Assembly (NCBI RefSeq): GCF_000444875.1
Contig: NC_021985.1
Span: 1,674,001-1,738,000, forward strand
From: Streptomyces collinus Tu 365
GTDB lineage: Bacteria > Actinomycetota > Actinomycetes > Streptomycetales > Streptomycetaceae
Direction: 5' to 3'
DNA length: 64,000 nt
In this document: positions 28,249 through 42,677 of the stretch, one piece after another
How positions within the stretch are numbered: position 1 is the stretch's first letter
How the letters are laid out: the number at the start of each line of letters is the position of its first letter
The notes under the pieces: model-generated
Told to the model about the DNA's origin: nothing
The model's input: the letters and a program-made list of their open reading frames with translations, nothing else
Databases searched by the model: none
Position numbers and translations under genes: made by a program

Positions 28249-28366
28249 TTCGGCGGTGTCCTACTCTCCCACAGGGTCCCCCCTGCAGTACCATCGGCGC
28301 TGTGAGGCTTAGCTTCCGGGTTCGGAATGTAACCGGGCGTTTCCCTCACGCTATGACCACCGAAAC
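28249..28366 (-). rRNA. rrf: 5S ribosomal RNA
   Basis: Minus-strand sequence begins GTTTCGGTGGTCATAGCG and ends GGACACCGCCGAAC, with the conserved CCGAACCCGGAAGCTAAG in loop B/C. Length about 118 bases is normal. Exact ends may differ by a base or two. Confidence 0.95.
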
Positions 28367-28463
28367 ACTATGAAACTGTCGAACAATGCCGCACCACGCT
28401 CTGTGAAACGTGGGGCTGTTCGTGGTTTCAGAACCAACACAGTGGACGCGAGCAACTGAGGAC

Positions 28464-33404
<4,941 letters not shown>

Positions 33405-33830
33405 ATGTTTACCGGTAATCCGGATCAACACACACGAGAGCGGTGCGAGAGGAGGAATAGTCCCCTCGCACACAGCGTCCTCGCTGTGTTTTTCAAAGGA
33501 ACCTCGCCCCAGCCGTGACGGCCGGAGACGGGGTATCAACATATCTGGCGTTGATTTTTGGCACGCTGTTGAGTTCTCAAGGAACGGTCGCTTCCTTTGT
33601 ACTCACCCTCTCGGGCTTTCCTCCGGGCGCTTCCCTTCGGTCTTGCGTTTCAAACTCTACCAGGGTTTTTCCGTCTCCCTGACCGCTCTCCCGCAGACAT
33701 GCGGAAGGGATCCTGGATAGGATCTGACAAGTTTGGTTGCCGCTCGACGGCCGCGCTTTCGCGTCGCTCCGTCCTGAGCAGGGTTACGACTGTACAGGGG
33801 CCGTCGGAGGCCATGCAAATCGATGCGGTT
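33405..33830 (-). promoter_or_regulatory. rRNA operon promoter and leader region
   Basis: The minus strand upstream of 16S holds the conserved Streptomyces leader TTGAGAACTCAACAGCGTG then CCAAAAATCAACGCC (about 33550-33580), likely part of the antitermination/processing signal, and an 8-bp hairpin (33470-33477 with 33482-33489). Candidate -10 boxes are TAGAGT (33659-33654), preceded by AAAAACCCTGG as in known rrn promoters, and TACAGT (about 33790) with TTGCAT 18 bases upstream. Several tandem promoters are usual. Exact starts need mapping. Confidence 0.55.
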
Positions 33831-33846
33831 GGTGGTCTAGACCACT
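33831..33846. promoter_or_regulatory. DasR-type operator (dre) upstream of crr-ptsI
   Basis: GTGGTCTAGACCAC (33832-33845) is a perfect 14-base palindrome containing the TGGTCTAGACCA core of the DasR responsive element. It lies about 117 bases upstream of the crr start codon. DasR, a GntR regulator released by glucosamine-6-phosphate, is known to control crr and ptsI in Streptomyces. The site also lies upstream of the divergent rRNA promoters. Confidence 0.85.
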
Positions 33847-33962
33847 TGCTGGTAGGTTCCAGACGGAACCGTCACTTCCTTTGACTTACGCTGCTGCTCA
33901 GTGCTCCGTCAGGGACACGCTGTGACGGCCGTACCTGCAGCTCCACTCCTGGGAGGCTTCCC

Positions 33963-34412
33963 ATGACCACCGTGACGTCCCCGCTCGCCGGCCGTGCCAT
34001 CGGACTGGCCGCCGTGCCGGATCCGGTCTTCTCCGGGGCCATGGTCGGCCCGGGCACCGCGATCGACCCGGTGCGTGAGCCCTCCGAGGCCGTCGCGCCC
34101 GTGGACGGGGTCATCGTCTCCCTCCACCCGCACGCGTTCGTCGTGGTCGACGAGCACGGGCACGGCGTGCTCACCCATCTCGGCATCGATACCGTTCAGC
34201 TCAACGGCGAGGGCTTCGAGCTGCTCGTCAACAAGGGCGACACCGTCACGCGCGGTCAGAGCGTCGTGCGCTGGGACCCCGCCGCGGTCGAGGCCGCCGG
34301 CAAGTCGCCGGTGTGCCCGGTCGTGGCGCTGGAGGCCACCGCCGAGTCCCTTGCCGCCCTCCGTGACAGCGGTGACGTGAAGGCCGGCGACAGCCTCTTC
34401 TCCTGGAACTGA
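33963..34412 (+). CDS. crr: PTS glucose-type IIA component
   Basis: 149 residues, one IIA-Crr domain. The phosphorylated histidine is His72 in GVLTHLGIDTVQL; the partner His57 lies in SLHPHAFVVV. The protein accepts phosphate from HPr and passes it to IIB of sugar permeases; in Streptomyces this serves N-acetylglucosamine uptake. GGAGG lies 7 bases before the ATG. It is the first gene of the crr-ptsI operon, under a DasR-type operator. Confidence 0.95.
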   Translation: MTTVTSPLAGRAIGLAAVPDPVFSGAMVGPGTAIDPVREPSEAVAPVDGVIVSLHPHAFVVVDEHGHGVLTHLGIDTVQLNGEGFELLVNKGDTVTRGQSVVRWDPAAVEAAGKSPVCPVVALEATAESLAALRDSGDVKAGDSLFSWN

Positions 34413-34490
34413 TGACACCGCCGCCGCTGGGCGGCGTACCGGACAACCAACGCGGCGGCGGGACCCGCCGCACTGACGGAGACGGGTGAG

Positions 34491-36161
34491 ATGGAGACAA
34501 CGCTGCGAGGCGTCGGCGTGAGCCACGGTGTGGCGATCGGCGAGGTTCGGCACATGGGGACGGCGGTGCTCGAACCGCCGGCCAAGCAGATCCCGGCGGA
34601 AGAGGCGGCGCGCGAACAGGGCCGGGCGCGCCAGGCCGTGGACGCGGTCGCGGCCGACCTCATGGCGCGCGGCAATCTGGCGGGCGGTGAGGCCCAGGCC
34701 GTGCTCGAGGCGCAGGCCATGATGGCCCAGGATCCCGAGCTGATGGCGGACGTCGAGCGGCGGATCGCCGTGGGCAGCACGGCGGAGCGGGCGGTGTACG
34801 ACGCCTTCGCGGCCTACCGCGAGCTGCTGGCCGGTGCCGGCGAGTACCTCGCCGGCCGCGTGGCCGACCTGGACGACGTGCGCAACCGCATCGTCGCCCG
34901 GCTGCTGGGCGTGCCGATGCCGGGTGTCCCGGACAGCGACCAGCCCTACGTGCTGGTGGCCCGTGACCTCGCCCCGGCCGACACGGCGCTGCTCGACCCC
35001 ACCCTGGTGCTCGGTTTCGTCACCGAGGAGGGCGGGCCGACCAGTCACAGCGCGATCCTGGCGCGTGCGCTGGGCGTACCGGCCGTGGTGGCGCTGCCGC
35101 ACGCCGGTGAGCTGGCCGAGGGCACGGTGATCGCCGTGGACGGCAGCACGGGCGAGATCTTCGTGAACCCGGCCGAGGAGAAGAAGGCGGAGCTGCGGGC
35201 GGCCGCCGCCGAGCGCAAGGCCGCGCTGGCCGCTTCGTCGGGTCCGGGTGCCACGGCCGACGGGCACAAGGTGCCGTTGCTGGCCAATGTCGGTGGTCCG
35301 GCGGACGTGCCGGCGGCGGTGGAGGCCGGGGCCGAGGGCGTCGGTCTGTTCCGCACCGAGTTCCTCTTCCTGGACGACAGCAAGAGCGCGCCGTCCGTGG
35401 AGAAGCAGGTGCAGGCCTACCGGCAGGTGCTGGAGGCGTTCCCCGAGGGCCGGGTGGTCGTGCGGGTGCTGGACGCGGGCGCGGACAAGCCGCTGGACTT
35501 CCTGACGCCGGCGGACGAGCCCAACCCGGCGCTGGGCGTGCGGGGGCTGCGGACCTTGCTCGACCACCCGGAGGTGCTGCGCGCGCAGCTGACCGCGCTG
35601 GCGCGGGCCGCCGAGGGTCTGCCGGTCTACCTGGAGGTCATGGCGCCTATGGTGGCGGACCGTGCGGACGCCAAGGCGTTCGCCGACGCCTGCCGGGAGG
35701 CGGGGCTGCGGGCCAAGTTCGGCGCGATGGTGGAGATCCCGTCGGCGGCGCTGCGGGCGCGGTCCATCCTGCAGGAGGTCGAGTTCCTGTCGCTGGGCAC
35801 GAACGACCTCGCGCAGTACACGTTCGCGGCCGACCGGCAGGTGGGTGCGGTGTCGCGGCTCCAGGACCCGTGGCAGCCCGCGCTGCTCGACCTGGTGGCG
35901 CTGGCCGCCGAGGCGGCCAAGGCCGAGGGCAAGAGCTGTGGTGTGTGCGGTGAGGCCGCGTCCGACCCGCTGCTGGCCTGTGTGCTGACGGGTCTGGGTG
36001 TCACCTCCCTGTCGATGGGTGCCGCGTCGATCCCCTACGTCCGGGCGACGCTGGCGAAGTACACGATGGCGCAGTGCGAGCGGGCCGCCGCCGCCGCGCG
36101 TGCGTCGGACAGCGCCGAGGAGGCGCGCGGCGCGGCGCAGGCGGTGCTCTCCGGCGAGTAG
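34491..36161 (+). CDS. ptsI: phosphoenolpyruvate-protein phosphotransferase (enzyme I)
   Basis: 556 residues, normal for enzyme I. The phosphohistidine domain has GGPTSHSAILAR with His186. The PEP-binding barrel has EGVGLFRTEFLFLD, and EFLSLGTNDLAQYTFAADR with the conserved catalytic region ending at SCGVCGEAASDP. It starts the PTS cascade by taking phosphate from PEP and giving it to HPr, whose gene is not in the window. GGAGACGGGTGAG precedes the ATG, and 78 bases separate it from crr. Confidence 0.96.
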   Translation: METTLRGVGVSHGVAIGEVRHMGTAVLEPPAKQIPAEEAAREQGRARQAVDAVAADLMARGNLAGGEAQAVLEAQAMMAQDPELMADVERRIAVGSTAERAVYDAFAAYRELLAGAGEYLAGRVADLDDVRNRIVARLLGVPMPGVPDSDQPYVLVARDLAPADTALLDPTLVLGFVTEEGGPTSHSAILARALGVPAVVALPHAGELAEGTVIAVDGSTGEIFVNPAEEKKAELRAAAAERKAALAASSGPGATADGHKVPLLANVGGPADVPAAVEAGAEGVGLFRTEFLFLDDSKSAPSVEKQVQAYRQVLEAFPEGRVVVRVLDAGADKPLDFLTPADEPNPALGVRGLRTLLDHPEVLRAQLTALARAAEGLPVYLEVMAPMVADRADAKAFADACREAGLRAKFGAMVEIPSAALRARSILQEVEFLSLGTNDLAQYTFAADRQVGAVSRLQDPWQPALLDLVALAAEAAKAEGKSCGVCGEAASDPLLACVLTGLGVTSLSMGAASIPYVRATLAKYTMAQCERAAAAARASDSAEEARGAAQAVLSGE

Positions 36162-36201
36162 GCGCGGCGAGTGGTCGTACCGGCGCGTGGTGTGCCGGGT
36201 T

Positions 36202-36235
36202 CAGGGGCGTCCCGCCTTCGGGTGGGGCGCCCCTG
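36202..36235. terminator. 15-bp hairpin with TTCG tetraloop
   Basis: CAGGGGCG-T-CCCGCC (36202-36216) pairs with GGTGGG-G-CGCCCCTG (36221-36235), including two G-T pairs, closed by a TTCG loop, an exceptionally stable fold. It lies between ptsI and the convergent minus-strand gene and can serve both. Confidence 0.8.
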
Positions 36236-36241
36236 GCGTCG

Positions 36242-37153
36242 TCAGTGGTGGTGTCCCGGTGCCGCGTTTCCGTCCTCCTCACCCAGGTCCGTCCCCAGGT
36301 CGGGTGGGGAGCAGTAGTCGACGCCCGGTTCCGGGAAGATGATCTCGCCGGTCTCCGCGTCGGTGCAGTAGGCGTCGAAGACCTCGGAGGCGGTGAGCGG
36401 TTCCAGGGTGCCGCCGCGCAGGCGCCAGCCGTGGACGCGGTCGGTCGTGCCGGGGGCGCTGATCCGCATGACGAGTCCGCCGGGGCCGCGCGTGGCGAGG
36501 CCCAGGGCCAGCACGCTGGTGAATTCGAGGGCTTCGGCCTCGTCGAGTTCCGGTGGGCCTTCGGTGCGGGCGTCGGCGTGCAGGACGGAGACGAGGGTGT
36601 CCGGTGGTCCGGAGACACTGCAGACGAGGTGGCGGTCGCCGGGCGGGGCGGTGTCGAGGATGCGTACGAGGAGGTCGGCGGCGCGGGTGAAGGCCGCGCG
36701 GCCGATGTCCTCGCCGCAGGTGGCGCAGGGGCCGAGGCGGCTCAGGAGGGCGGTGGCGTACTCCCAGGTGGCCTGGCGTACGGCTTCGTCGACGAGGGCG
36801 GGCACGAGTGTGGCGAGGGGCCGGCCGTCGTAGGGGATGGTGGGGCCGGTCGCCGCGAGGTGCGCGGTGAAGCGGCTGCGGCTGGCCGGTGCTTCCGGGT
36901 CGAGGCCGGTGTCCGCGCAGAAGGCGGCGTAGTCCTCGGGGTCGAAGAGGGCGAGGGTGGTGTGGCTGCCCTGGGCCGCTCGGCTCTTGAGGAGGGCTTC
37001 CACCTGCTGGAGGTAGGTGGTGTGGTCGTCGAAGGCGAAGCTGCGGTAGCGCCGCATGGCGCGGAAGTCGTGGTCGTCGGTGAGCAGGCCGATGGTTCCG
37101 GCGATCTCGCGGCGCAGGACGCGTCGCAGGGTCGGGTGGTCGGTGTGCGCCAT
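36242..37153 (-). CDS. conserved actinobacterial protein of unknown function
   Basis: 303 residues, soluble and acidic. It starts MAHTDHPTLRRVLRREIAG and has a YRSFAFDDHTTYLQQVEALL segment, a CATCGEDIGRAAF element whose CxxC might bind metal, and an acidic C-terminal tail ending in three His. No enzyme family is recognised. The ATG at 37153 follows TGGGGGAAAC. The upstream stretch (37154-37210) is AT-richer and contains GATTACTGTGAGTGAGCATT on the minus strand, the kind of leader found before some developmentally controlled Streptomyces genes, but this is only resemblance. Confidence 0.7.
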   Translation of the reverse strand: MAHTDHPTLRRVLRREIAGTIGLLTDDHDFRAMRRYRSFAFDDHTTYLQQVEALLKSRAAQGSHTTLALFDPEDYAAFCADTGLDPEAPASRSRFTAHLAATGPTIPYDGRPLATLVPALVDEAVRQATWEYATALLSRLGPCATCGEDIGRAAFTRAADLLVRILDTAPPGDRHLVCSVSGPPDTLVSVLHADARTEGPPELDEAEALEFTSVLALGLATRGPGGLVMRISAPGTTDRVHGWRLRGGTLEPLTASEVFDAYCTDAETGEIIFPEPGVDYCSPPDLGTDLGEEDGNAAPGHHH

Positions 37154-37307
37154 GTTTCCCCCAGTGCGCGGTTGATCAATGCTCACTCACAGTAATCGTG
37201 GGCACTGACAACGGGTGCCGTGGGAGGGGCGTCCGCTCCGGCCCCGGACCTCGCCGCCGTGGTGCGGGCGGGTCCGGGGGCGGTCTGTGGGTGACGACGG
37301 CCGGGGG

Positions 37308-39275
37308 TCAGGCGCGCTTGCGGGCGAGTTGCTCGTAGAAGCCCAGCAGGGCGAGGTCGTCGATGGATCCGGGGTTGACCGCCTTCTCCAGGGGTGTGCC
37401 CTGGAGGAGTCGCTTGACCGGGACCTCGATGCGCTTGCCGGTGAGGGTGTGCGGGACGCCCGGGACCTCGATGATCTCGTCGGGCACGTGGCGCGGTGAG
37501 AGCTGTTCGCGGATGGCCTGCTTGACGCGGTTCAGGAGTGCTTCGTCGAGGACGGCTCCGGGCGCGAGGTGGACGAAGAGGGGCATCCAGTAGCCGCCGT
37601 CGGGCTGTTCGATGCCGATGACGAGGGATTCCCTGATCTCGGGCAGCCGCTCGACCACTTCGTAGATGTCGGCGGAGCCCATGCGGACGCCCTGCCGGTT
37701 GAGGGTGGAGTCGGAGCGGCCGTGGATGATCACCGAGCCGCGGGAGGTGACGGTGATCCAGTCGCCGTGGCGCCAGACGCCCGGGTAGGCGTCGAAGTAG
37801 CTGTCGTGGTAGCGGCTGCCGTCGGGGTCGTTCCAGAAACGGATCGGCATCGAGGGCATGGGGTTGGTGACGATCAGCTCGCCGACCTCGTCGACGAGGG
37901 ACTCGCCGGCCGGGTCCCAGGACTGCAGGTCGGTGCCGAGCCCGGGGGCCTGGAGTTCGCCGGTGTACACGGGCAGCGTCGGCACGGCCCCGGCGAAGCA
38001 GGAGCAGACGTCGGTGCCGCCGCTGACGGAGGCGATCCACAGGTCCTCGCGGACCTCGTCGTGCAGCCAGCGGAAGCCGTCGGGGGGCAGCGGGGAGCCG
38101 GTGGTGGCGACGCAGCGCACCCGGGTGAGGTCGAAGTCGCGGGAGGGGTGCACGCCGGCCTTGCGGCACGCCATGACGTAGGCGGCGGAGGTGCCGTAGA
38201 GGGTGGCGCCGGTGCGTTCGGCGATCCGCCACTGGGCGCCGGTGTCGGGGTAGCCGGGGCTGCCGTCGTACAGGACGATCGTGGTGCCGGTGAGCAGGCC
38301 GGAGACGAGGAAGTTCCACATCATCCAGCCGGTCGAGGTGTACCAGAAGAAGCGGTCGCCGGGGCCGAGGTCGCAGTGCAGGCCGAGCTGCTTGAGGTGC
38401 TCGACGAGGATGCCGCCCTGGGACTGGACGATGGCCTTGGGCAGGCCGGTGGTGCCGGAGGAGTAGAGCACCCACAGGGGGTGGTCGAACGGCACCTGCT
38501 CGAAGACGGGCTCGGTGTCGGCCGCGGTGAGTGCCGACCACTCCAGGGTGCCCTGGGGTGCCTCGGTGCCGAGGAGCGGGATGTGGACCACGGCGCGCAG
38601 GGTGGGCAGCTCGTGGCGGAGTTCGGCGACGATCTCCCTGCGGTCGTGCTCCTTGCCGCCGTAGCGGTAGCCGTCGACGGTGAACAGGACGACGGGTTCG
38701 ACCTGCTGGAAGCGGTCGAGGACGCTGCGGGCGCCGAAGTCGGGGGCGCAGGAGGTCCACACGGCGCCGACGGCGGCGGTCGCGAGGAGGGCGACGACGG
38801 CCTCGGGGATGTTGGGGAGGTAGCCGCTGACACGGTCGCCGGGGCGGACGCCGAGGGCGCGGAGTTCGGCGGCGAGGGAGCCGACCTGGCGGCGCAGTTC
38901 GGCCCAGGTGACCGGGGTGGGTTCGTGGGTCTCGTCGACGTGCAGGAGGGCGGGCTCGTCGGGCCGGTCGGCGGCGGCGCGCAGGGCGTGCTCGGCGTAG
39001 TTGAGGGTGGCTCCGGGGAACCACTGGGCGCCGGGCATCGAGCGGTCGCCGAGTACGCGCGCGTAGGGGGTGGAGAAGCGTACGTCGAACCACTCGGTGA
39101 CGGCTTCCCAGAAGGTGTCCAGGTGTTCGACGGACCAGCGGTGCAGCGCGGGGTAGCCTCCGTCGGCCGGGGCGCCGTGGTGCTCGGCGGCCCATGCCTG
39201 GAACGCGGTGATGCGTGCCTGGGCGATCCGCTCGGGGGCGGGCTGCCAGAGCGGCTGCGGGTTCGCTGTGGACAT
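37308..39275 (-). CDS. acetoacetate-CoA ligase
   Basis: 655 residues of the acyl-CoA synthetase superfamily. The AMP-binding P-loop is LYSSGTTGLPKAIVQSQGG. The core motif is GWMMWN, and HGRSDSTLNRQGVRMGSADIY with LTGKRIEVPVKRLL gives the hinge and catalytic lysine region. The N-terminal PLWQPAPERIAQARITAF and ALNYAEH-like NYAEHAL are typical of acetoacetyl-CoA synthetases. It activates acetoacetate (or acetate-like short acids) in the cytoplasm. ATG at 39275 has GGGAGC upstream. It is divergent from the GH31 gene with 214 bases between. Confidence 0.9.
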   Translation of the reverse strand: MSTANPQPLWQPAPERIAQARITAFQAWAAEHHGAPADGGYPALHRWSVEHLDTFWEAVTEWFDVRFSTPYARVLGDRSMPGAQWFPGATLNYAEHALRAAADRPDEPALLHVDETHEPTPVTWAELRRQVGSLAAELRALGVRPGDRVSGYLPNIPEAVVALLATAAVGAVWTSCAPDFGARSVLDRFQQVEPVVLFTVDGYRYGGKEHDRREIVAELRHELPTLRAVVHIPLLGTEAPQGTLEWSALTAADTEPVFEQVPFDHPLWVLYSSGTTGLPKAIVQSQGGILVEHLKQLGLHCDLGPGDRFFWYTSTGWMMWNFLVSGLLTGTTIVLYDGSPGYPDTGAQWRIAERTGATLYGTSAAYVMACRKAGVHPSRDFDLTRVRCVATTGSPLPPDGFRWLHDEVREDLWIASVSGGTDVCSCFAGAVPTLPVYTGELQAPGLGTDLQSWDPAGESLVDEVGELIVTNPMPSMPIRFWNDPDGSRYHDSYFDAYPGVWRHGDWITVTSRGSVIIHGRSDSTLNRQGVRMGSADIYEVVERLPEIRESLVIGIEQPDGGYWMPLFVHLAPGAVLDEALLNRVKQAIREQLSPRHVPDEIIEVPGVPHTLTGKRIEVPVKRLLQGTPLEKAVNPGSIDDLALLGFYEQLARKRA

Positions 39276-39489
39276 GGGGCGGCTCCCGGACTGTGCGCGT
39301 CGTGTGCGTCGGTCCGCGCACGGGCTGGGGTGTGCGCGTGACGCGGCTGACAGGGACGATGCCATGTGATCGACTTCCGCACCAGGGTGGGCCCCACATA
39401 GTCCGTGTCGTGAAGATGTGGTCCCGGCACGGGTGAACGGCAGTTGAACGGCACACGCGCGTGGGGCGGTCAGTGGCAGGGTGAACAAC

Positions 39490-41850
39490 ATGGACGGTCG
39501 TGACCTGGTGCGTTCGGTGAGTGTGGTCGGTTCGGGGCGGGCTGCTCAGGGGTTGCGCACCGTACGGTCCGCCTGGCGCAGGAGGCGTATCGACGCCGCC
39601 GGGCTGCCGCCCCGGGGAGCGGAGCGGGCCCGTGTGCCGGGGCAGGTCCGGGAGGCCGAGCCGGGGCCGGGCGGGGGTGTGATCCGGTTCGGCCGTTCGG
39701 AGCTGCGGGTCACCGTCGCGGTCAACGGGGCGGTCTTCTGGGGCTGGGACGGGGCGGAGCCGGAGCCGTCGTACGCGCTGGCGGTGGGCTGCCCGGAACC
39801 CGACCCGCGGGCGGTGCTGGAGCCGGACAAGGACGGCGGCTGGCGGGTGGTGGCCGAGCGGGTGACGGTCGTCGTCTCCCGGCACGGCGGGCTGGACGTG
39901 TGCACGCCGGGTGGTGTGGTGCTGCGGCGGGATCTGCCGCCTCGCTGGTGGGAGCCGGTCGGCGGGGGCGCTGCGCGCTGGATGCAGCGGTCCGAGGTGG
40001 CGGCGGACGCCCGGTTCTTCGGCCTGGGCGGGCGCGCGGGCGGGCCGCGGTTGCGGGACGGCTCGTACCGGCTGTGGAACTCCGATCCGGGGCGTGCGTT
40101 CGGTCCGGGTGACGATCCGCTGTACCTGACCATGCCCATGCAGCTGGTCGTGGCCGACGCCGGGGCCCACCTGGTGTTCCACGACAACACCTGGGACGGC
40201 ACGGTGACGCTGCGGGAGGGCGAGGAGGGCGCGGGGTCCGGGCACGACCGTCCGGGGCGCTGCGAAGTGCGGATGGAGGGCGGCCCGGTGCGCGGCTGGG
40301 TGATCGTGGGGACCCCCGCGCGTGTGCTGCACACCTGGGCGTCGCTGACCGGTGCGCCCGCGCTGCCGCCGGCCTGGGCGCTGGGGCACCATCACGCGCG
40401 GTGGGGTTTCGGCAGTGAGCACGAGGTGCGCCGGATCGTCGCGGGCTACCAGGAGCGCGGTCTGCCGCTGGACTCCGTCCACCTGGACATCGACCACTAC
40501 GAGGACCACCAGGTCTTCACCGTCGACCAGCGCCGCTTCCCGAAGCTGCCGGGGCTCGCGGACGAGCTCCGCCGGGACGGGATACGCCTGGTGTCGATCA
40601 TCGATCCGGCGGTGCGGGCGGCGCCGGGCAACGCGGTGTACGACAGCGGGTCGGTGCTGGACGCGTTCGTCCGGGACGCATCGGGGCGGACGGTGCGGGG
40701 CGAGGTGTGGGCCGGCGAGTCGGTGTTCCCTGACTTCACGCACGCGCGCGTGCGCAAGTGGTGGGGCGACCTGTACGAGGAGCGGCTGGACCAGGGTTTC
40801 GCCGGCTTCTGGCACGACATGAACGAGCCGACGTCGTTCAGCGCGTTCGGGGAGCCCACGCTTCCGCGTTCGGCCCGGCACGCGCTGGAGGGGCGGGGCG
40901 GGGACCATCGGGAGGCGCACAACGTGTACGCGCTGTGCATGGCCCGGGCGGGTTACGAGGGGCTGCGCGAGCTGTCGCCCCATGAGCGGCCGTTCCTGTT
41001 CTCCCGGTCCGGCTGGGCGGGCGCGCACCGCTACGGCGGGACGTGGTCGGGGGACGTGGCGACGGGCTGGCCGGGGCTGCGGGCGTCACTGTCCCTGGTG
41101 CTGGGGCTGGGGCTGTGCGGGGTGCCGTACTCGGGTCCGGATGTCGGCGGCCACGACGGCGTCCCGTCGCCCGAGCTGTATCTGCGGTGGTTCCAGCTCG
41201 GTGCGTACCTGCCGCTGTTCCGCACGCACGCAGGTCCGCGGGCGGGGCGCAGGGAGCCGTGGGAGTTCGGTCCGCAGGTACTGGAGCACGCGCGCGAGGC
41301 GCTGCTCGAACGCCGGCGGCTCATGCCGTACTTCGTGACGCTGGCGCAGCTCGCCCGGCGCACCGGGGCGCCCTATGTGCGGCCGCTGTGGTGGGCGGCG
41401 CCGGAGGACCGGGCGCTGCGTGACTGCGAGGACGCGTTCCTGCTGGGTGACTGCCTGCTGGTGGCGCCGGTGCTGGATCCGGGTGTGGAGCGGCGGGCGG
41501 TGCGGCTGCCGCGGGGCCGCTGGTACGACACGCTGACGGGGACGCCGTACGAGGGGCCGGCGCAGGTGCTCGTGGACGCTCCGCTCTCGCGGACTCCGGT
41601 GTTCGCGCACGCGGGTGCGGTGCTGCCCGTGCGCGGGGAGGACGGCGGGACCGAGCTGGAGGTGTGGGCGCCCGCGCCGGGACGGACCGGGGGCGGCCTG
41701 GTGGTGCCGGACGCGGGCGACGGCTGGGAGGTGGCGGAGATCGAGCGCTATGTCGCGCGCAGGCTGGGCCGGCGGGTGGTCGTGACCCGGGAGCGGGAGG
41801 ACGGCCCGGAGGAGCCGTCCTACCCGGTGCGCGTCCGGGGGCTCGGCTGA
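39490..41850 (+). CDS. glycoside hydrolase family 31 (alpha-glucosidase-like)
   Basis: 786 residues, no signal peptide, so cytoplasmic. The family 31 barrel begins about residue 290 (PPAWALGHHHARWGF, DSVHLDIDHYED). The nucleophile Asp is in GFWHDMNEP, where the second residue is His rather than the usual Asn. The acid/base Asp is in YGGTWSGDVATGW. A C-terminal beta-sandwich follows (GRWYDTLTGTPYEGP). Likely substrates are malto- or isomalto-oligosaccharides. GTG at 39481 is in frame, but AGGGTGA is better spaced to ATG 39490. Confidence 0.9.
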   Translation: MDGRDLVRSVSVVGSGRAAQGLRTVRSAWRRRRIDAAGLPPRGAERARVPGQVREAEPGPGGGVIRFGRSELRVTVAVNGAVFWGWDGAEPEPSYALAVGCPEPDPRAVLEPDKDGGWRVVAERVTVVVSRHGGLDVCTPGGVVLRRDLPPRWWEPVGGGAARWMQRSEVAADARFFGLGGRAGGPRLRDGSYRLWNSDPGRAFGPGDDPLYLTMPMQLVVADAGAHLVFHDNTWDGTVTLREGEEGAGSGHDRPGRCEVRMEGGPVRGWVIVGTPARVLHTWASLTGAPALPPAWALGHHHARWGFGSEHEVRRIVAGYQERGLPLDSVHLDIDHYEDHQVFTVDQRRFPKLPGLADELRRDGIRLVSIIDPAVRAAPGNAVYDSGSVLDAFVRDASGRTVRGEVWAGESVFPDFTHARVRKWWGDLYEERLDQGFAGFWHDMNEPTSFSAFGEPTLPRSARHALEGRGGDHREAHNVYALCMARAGYEGLRELSPHERPFLFSRSGWAGAHRYGGTWSGDVATGWPGLRASLSLVLGLGLCGVPYSGPDVGGHDGVPSPELYLRWFQLGAYLPLFRTHAGPRAGRREPWEFGPQVLEHAREALLERRRLMPYFVTLAQLARRTGAPYVRPLWWAAPEDRALRDCEDAFLLGDCLLVAPVLDPGVERRAVRLPRGRWYDTLTGTPYEGPAQVLVDAPLSRTPVFAHAGAVLPVRGEDGGTELEVWAPAPGRTGGGLVVPDAGDGWEVAEIERYVARRLGRRVVVTREREDGPEEPSYPVRVRGLG

Positions 41851-41869
41851 GGCGCCGGCCCGGGCGTGA

Positions 41870-42406
41870 TCAGATGTAACGGCCCTCGAACCAGGCCCGG
41901 ACGGCAAGGGTGTGCAGGGGGAAGGCCAGTTCCTCGGCTCGGCGCAGGAGGTGCCAGCCCTCGGTCTCGTCGGTGGGGCCGGAGGCCGGCAGGGTCTCGG
42001 CGGGGCGTTCCGGGAGCAGTCCGAACAGCAGCAGGTGCCCGTCGGGCGAGCTCATGGCGTCCACGAGGCGCACGTCGCGCGCGGCGGCGTCGATGCCCGT
42101 CTCCTCCTTGAGCTCCCGGACGACGGCGTGTTTCCAGTCCTCGCGGTCGTCGATGTAACCGCCGGGCAGTGCGGTGCCGCCGCGCGCGGGGCCGATGGTG
42201 CGGGTGATGACGACCAGGGCCGTGCCCTTGGTGTCGTACACGGGCTGGAGCGCGACCGCGACCGGCAGCGGGTTGCGGTAGGCGGCCCTCCCGCAGGCCG
42301 GGCAGGTGCGCGGCCAGCCGGAGACGCCCTCCCCATAGGGCGCTCCGCAGCTCGAACAGTGCGAGTCCGGTACGGAGTTGTCGGTTGAGTGCTGAGTTAC
42401 GGACAC
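41870..42406 (-). CDS. NUDIX hydrolase with N-terminal zinc ribbon
   Basis: 178 residues. CSSCGAPYG and CPACGRAAYRNP form a four-Cys ribbon (about residues 17-42). The NUDIX box reads GGYIDDREDWKHAVVREL then KEETGI, matching G-x5-E/D-x7-RE-x2-EE-x-G. Such proteins cleave nucleoside diphosphate derivatives, possibly NADH-type. GTG at 42406 lacks a ribosome site but lies 8 bases after TACAGT, suggesting a leaderless mRNA. It is convergent with the GH31 gene, 19 bases apart, with no clear terminator between. Confidence 0.88.
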   Translation of the reverse strand: MSVTQHSTDNSVPDSHCSSCGAPYGEGVSGWPRTCPACGRAAYRNPLPVAVALQPVYDTKGTALVVITRTIGPARGGTALPGGYIDDREDWKHAVVRELKEETGIDAAARDVRLVDAMSSPDGHLLLFGLLPERPAETLPASGPTDETEGWHLLRRAEELAFPLHTLAVRAWFEGRYI

Positions 42407-42493
42407 GCGCGGACTGTATCCGATCGCAGGAAGCGCGTCTTCCGCCCACGGCGTTCAGCAGGGACGCCGTGCGGGACGGGCGGGCGGGGAGGG

Positions 42494-42524
42494 AAGCGGA
42501 ACGAGAAGCGGAACGAGAAGCGGA
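42494..42524. repeat. short tandem repeat
   Basis: AAGCGGAACGAG is repeated 2.6 times in the intergenic gap before the DUF35 gene. It may be a slippage product; no function is evident. Confidence 0.8.
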
Positions 42525-42677
42525 GGGGCGTCCGGGACCACCCCCGTCGGCCCCGGCAGCCCCTCCAGGTACCACGACGCAGTCGGGGACCCTACGGTTC
42601 GCCGGGACGCCTGCCTATTTCCGGCGGGCCGTGGCACACTTCTGACGCTCCATCAGATCTCGTCGTCTGGAGGAACG

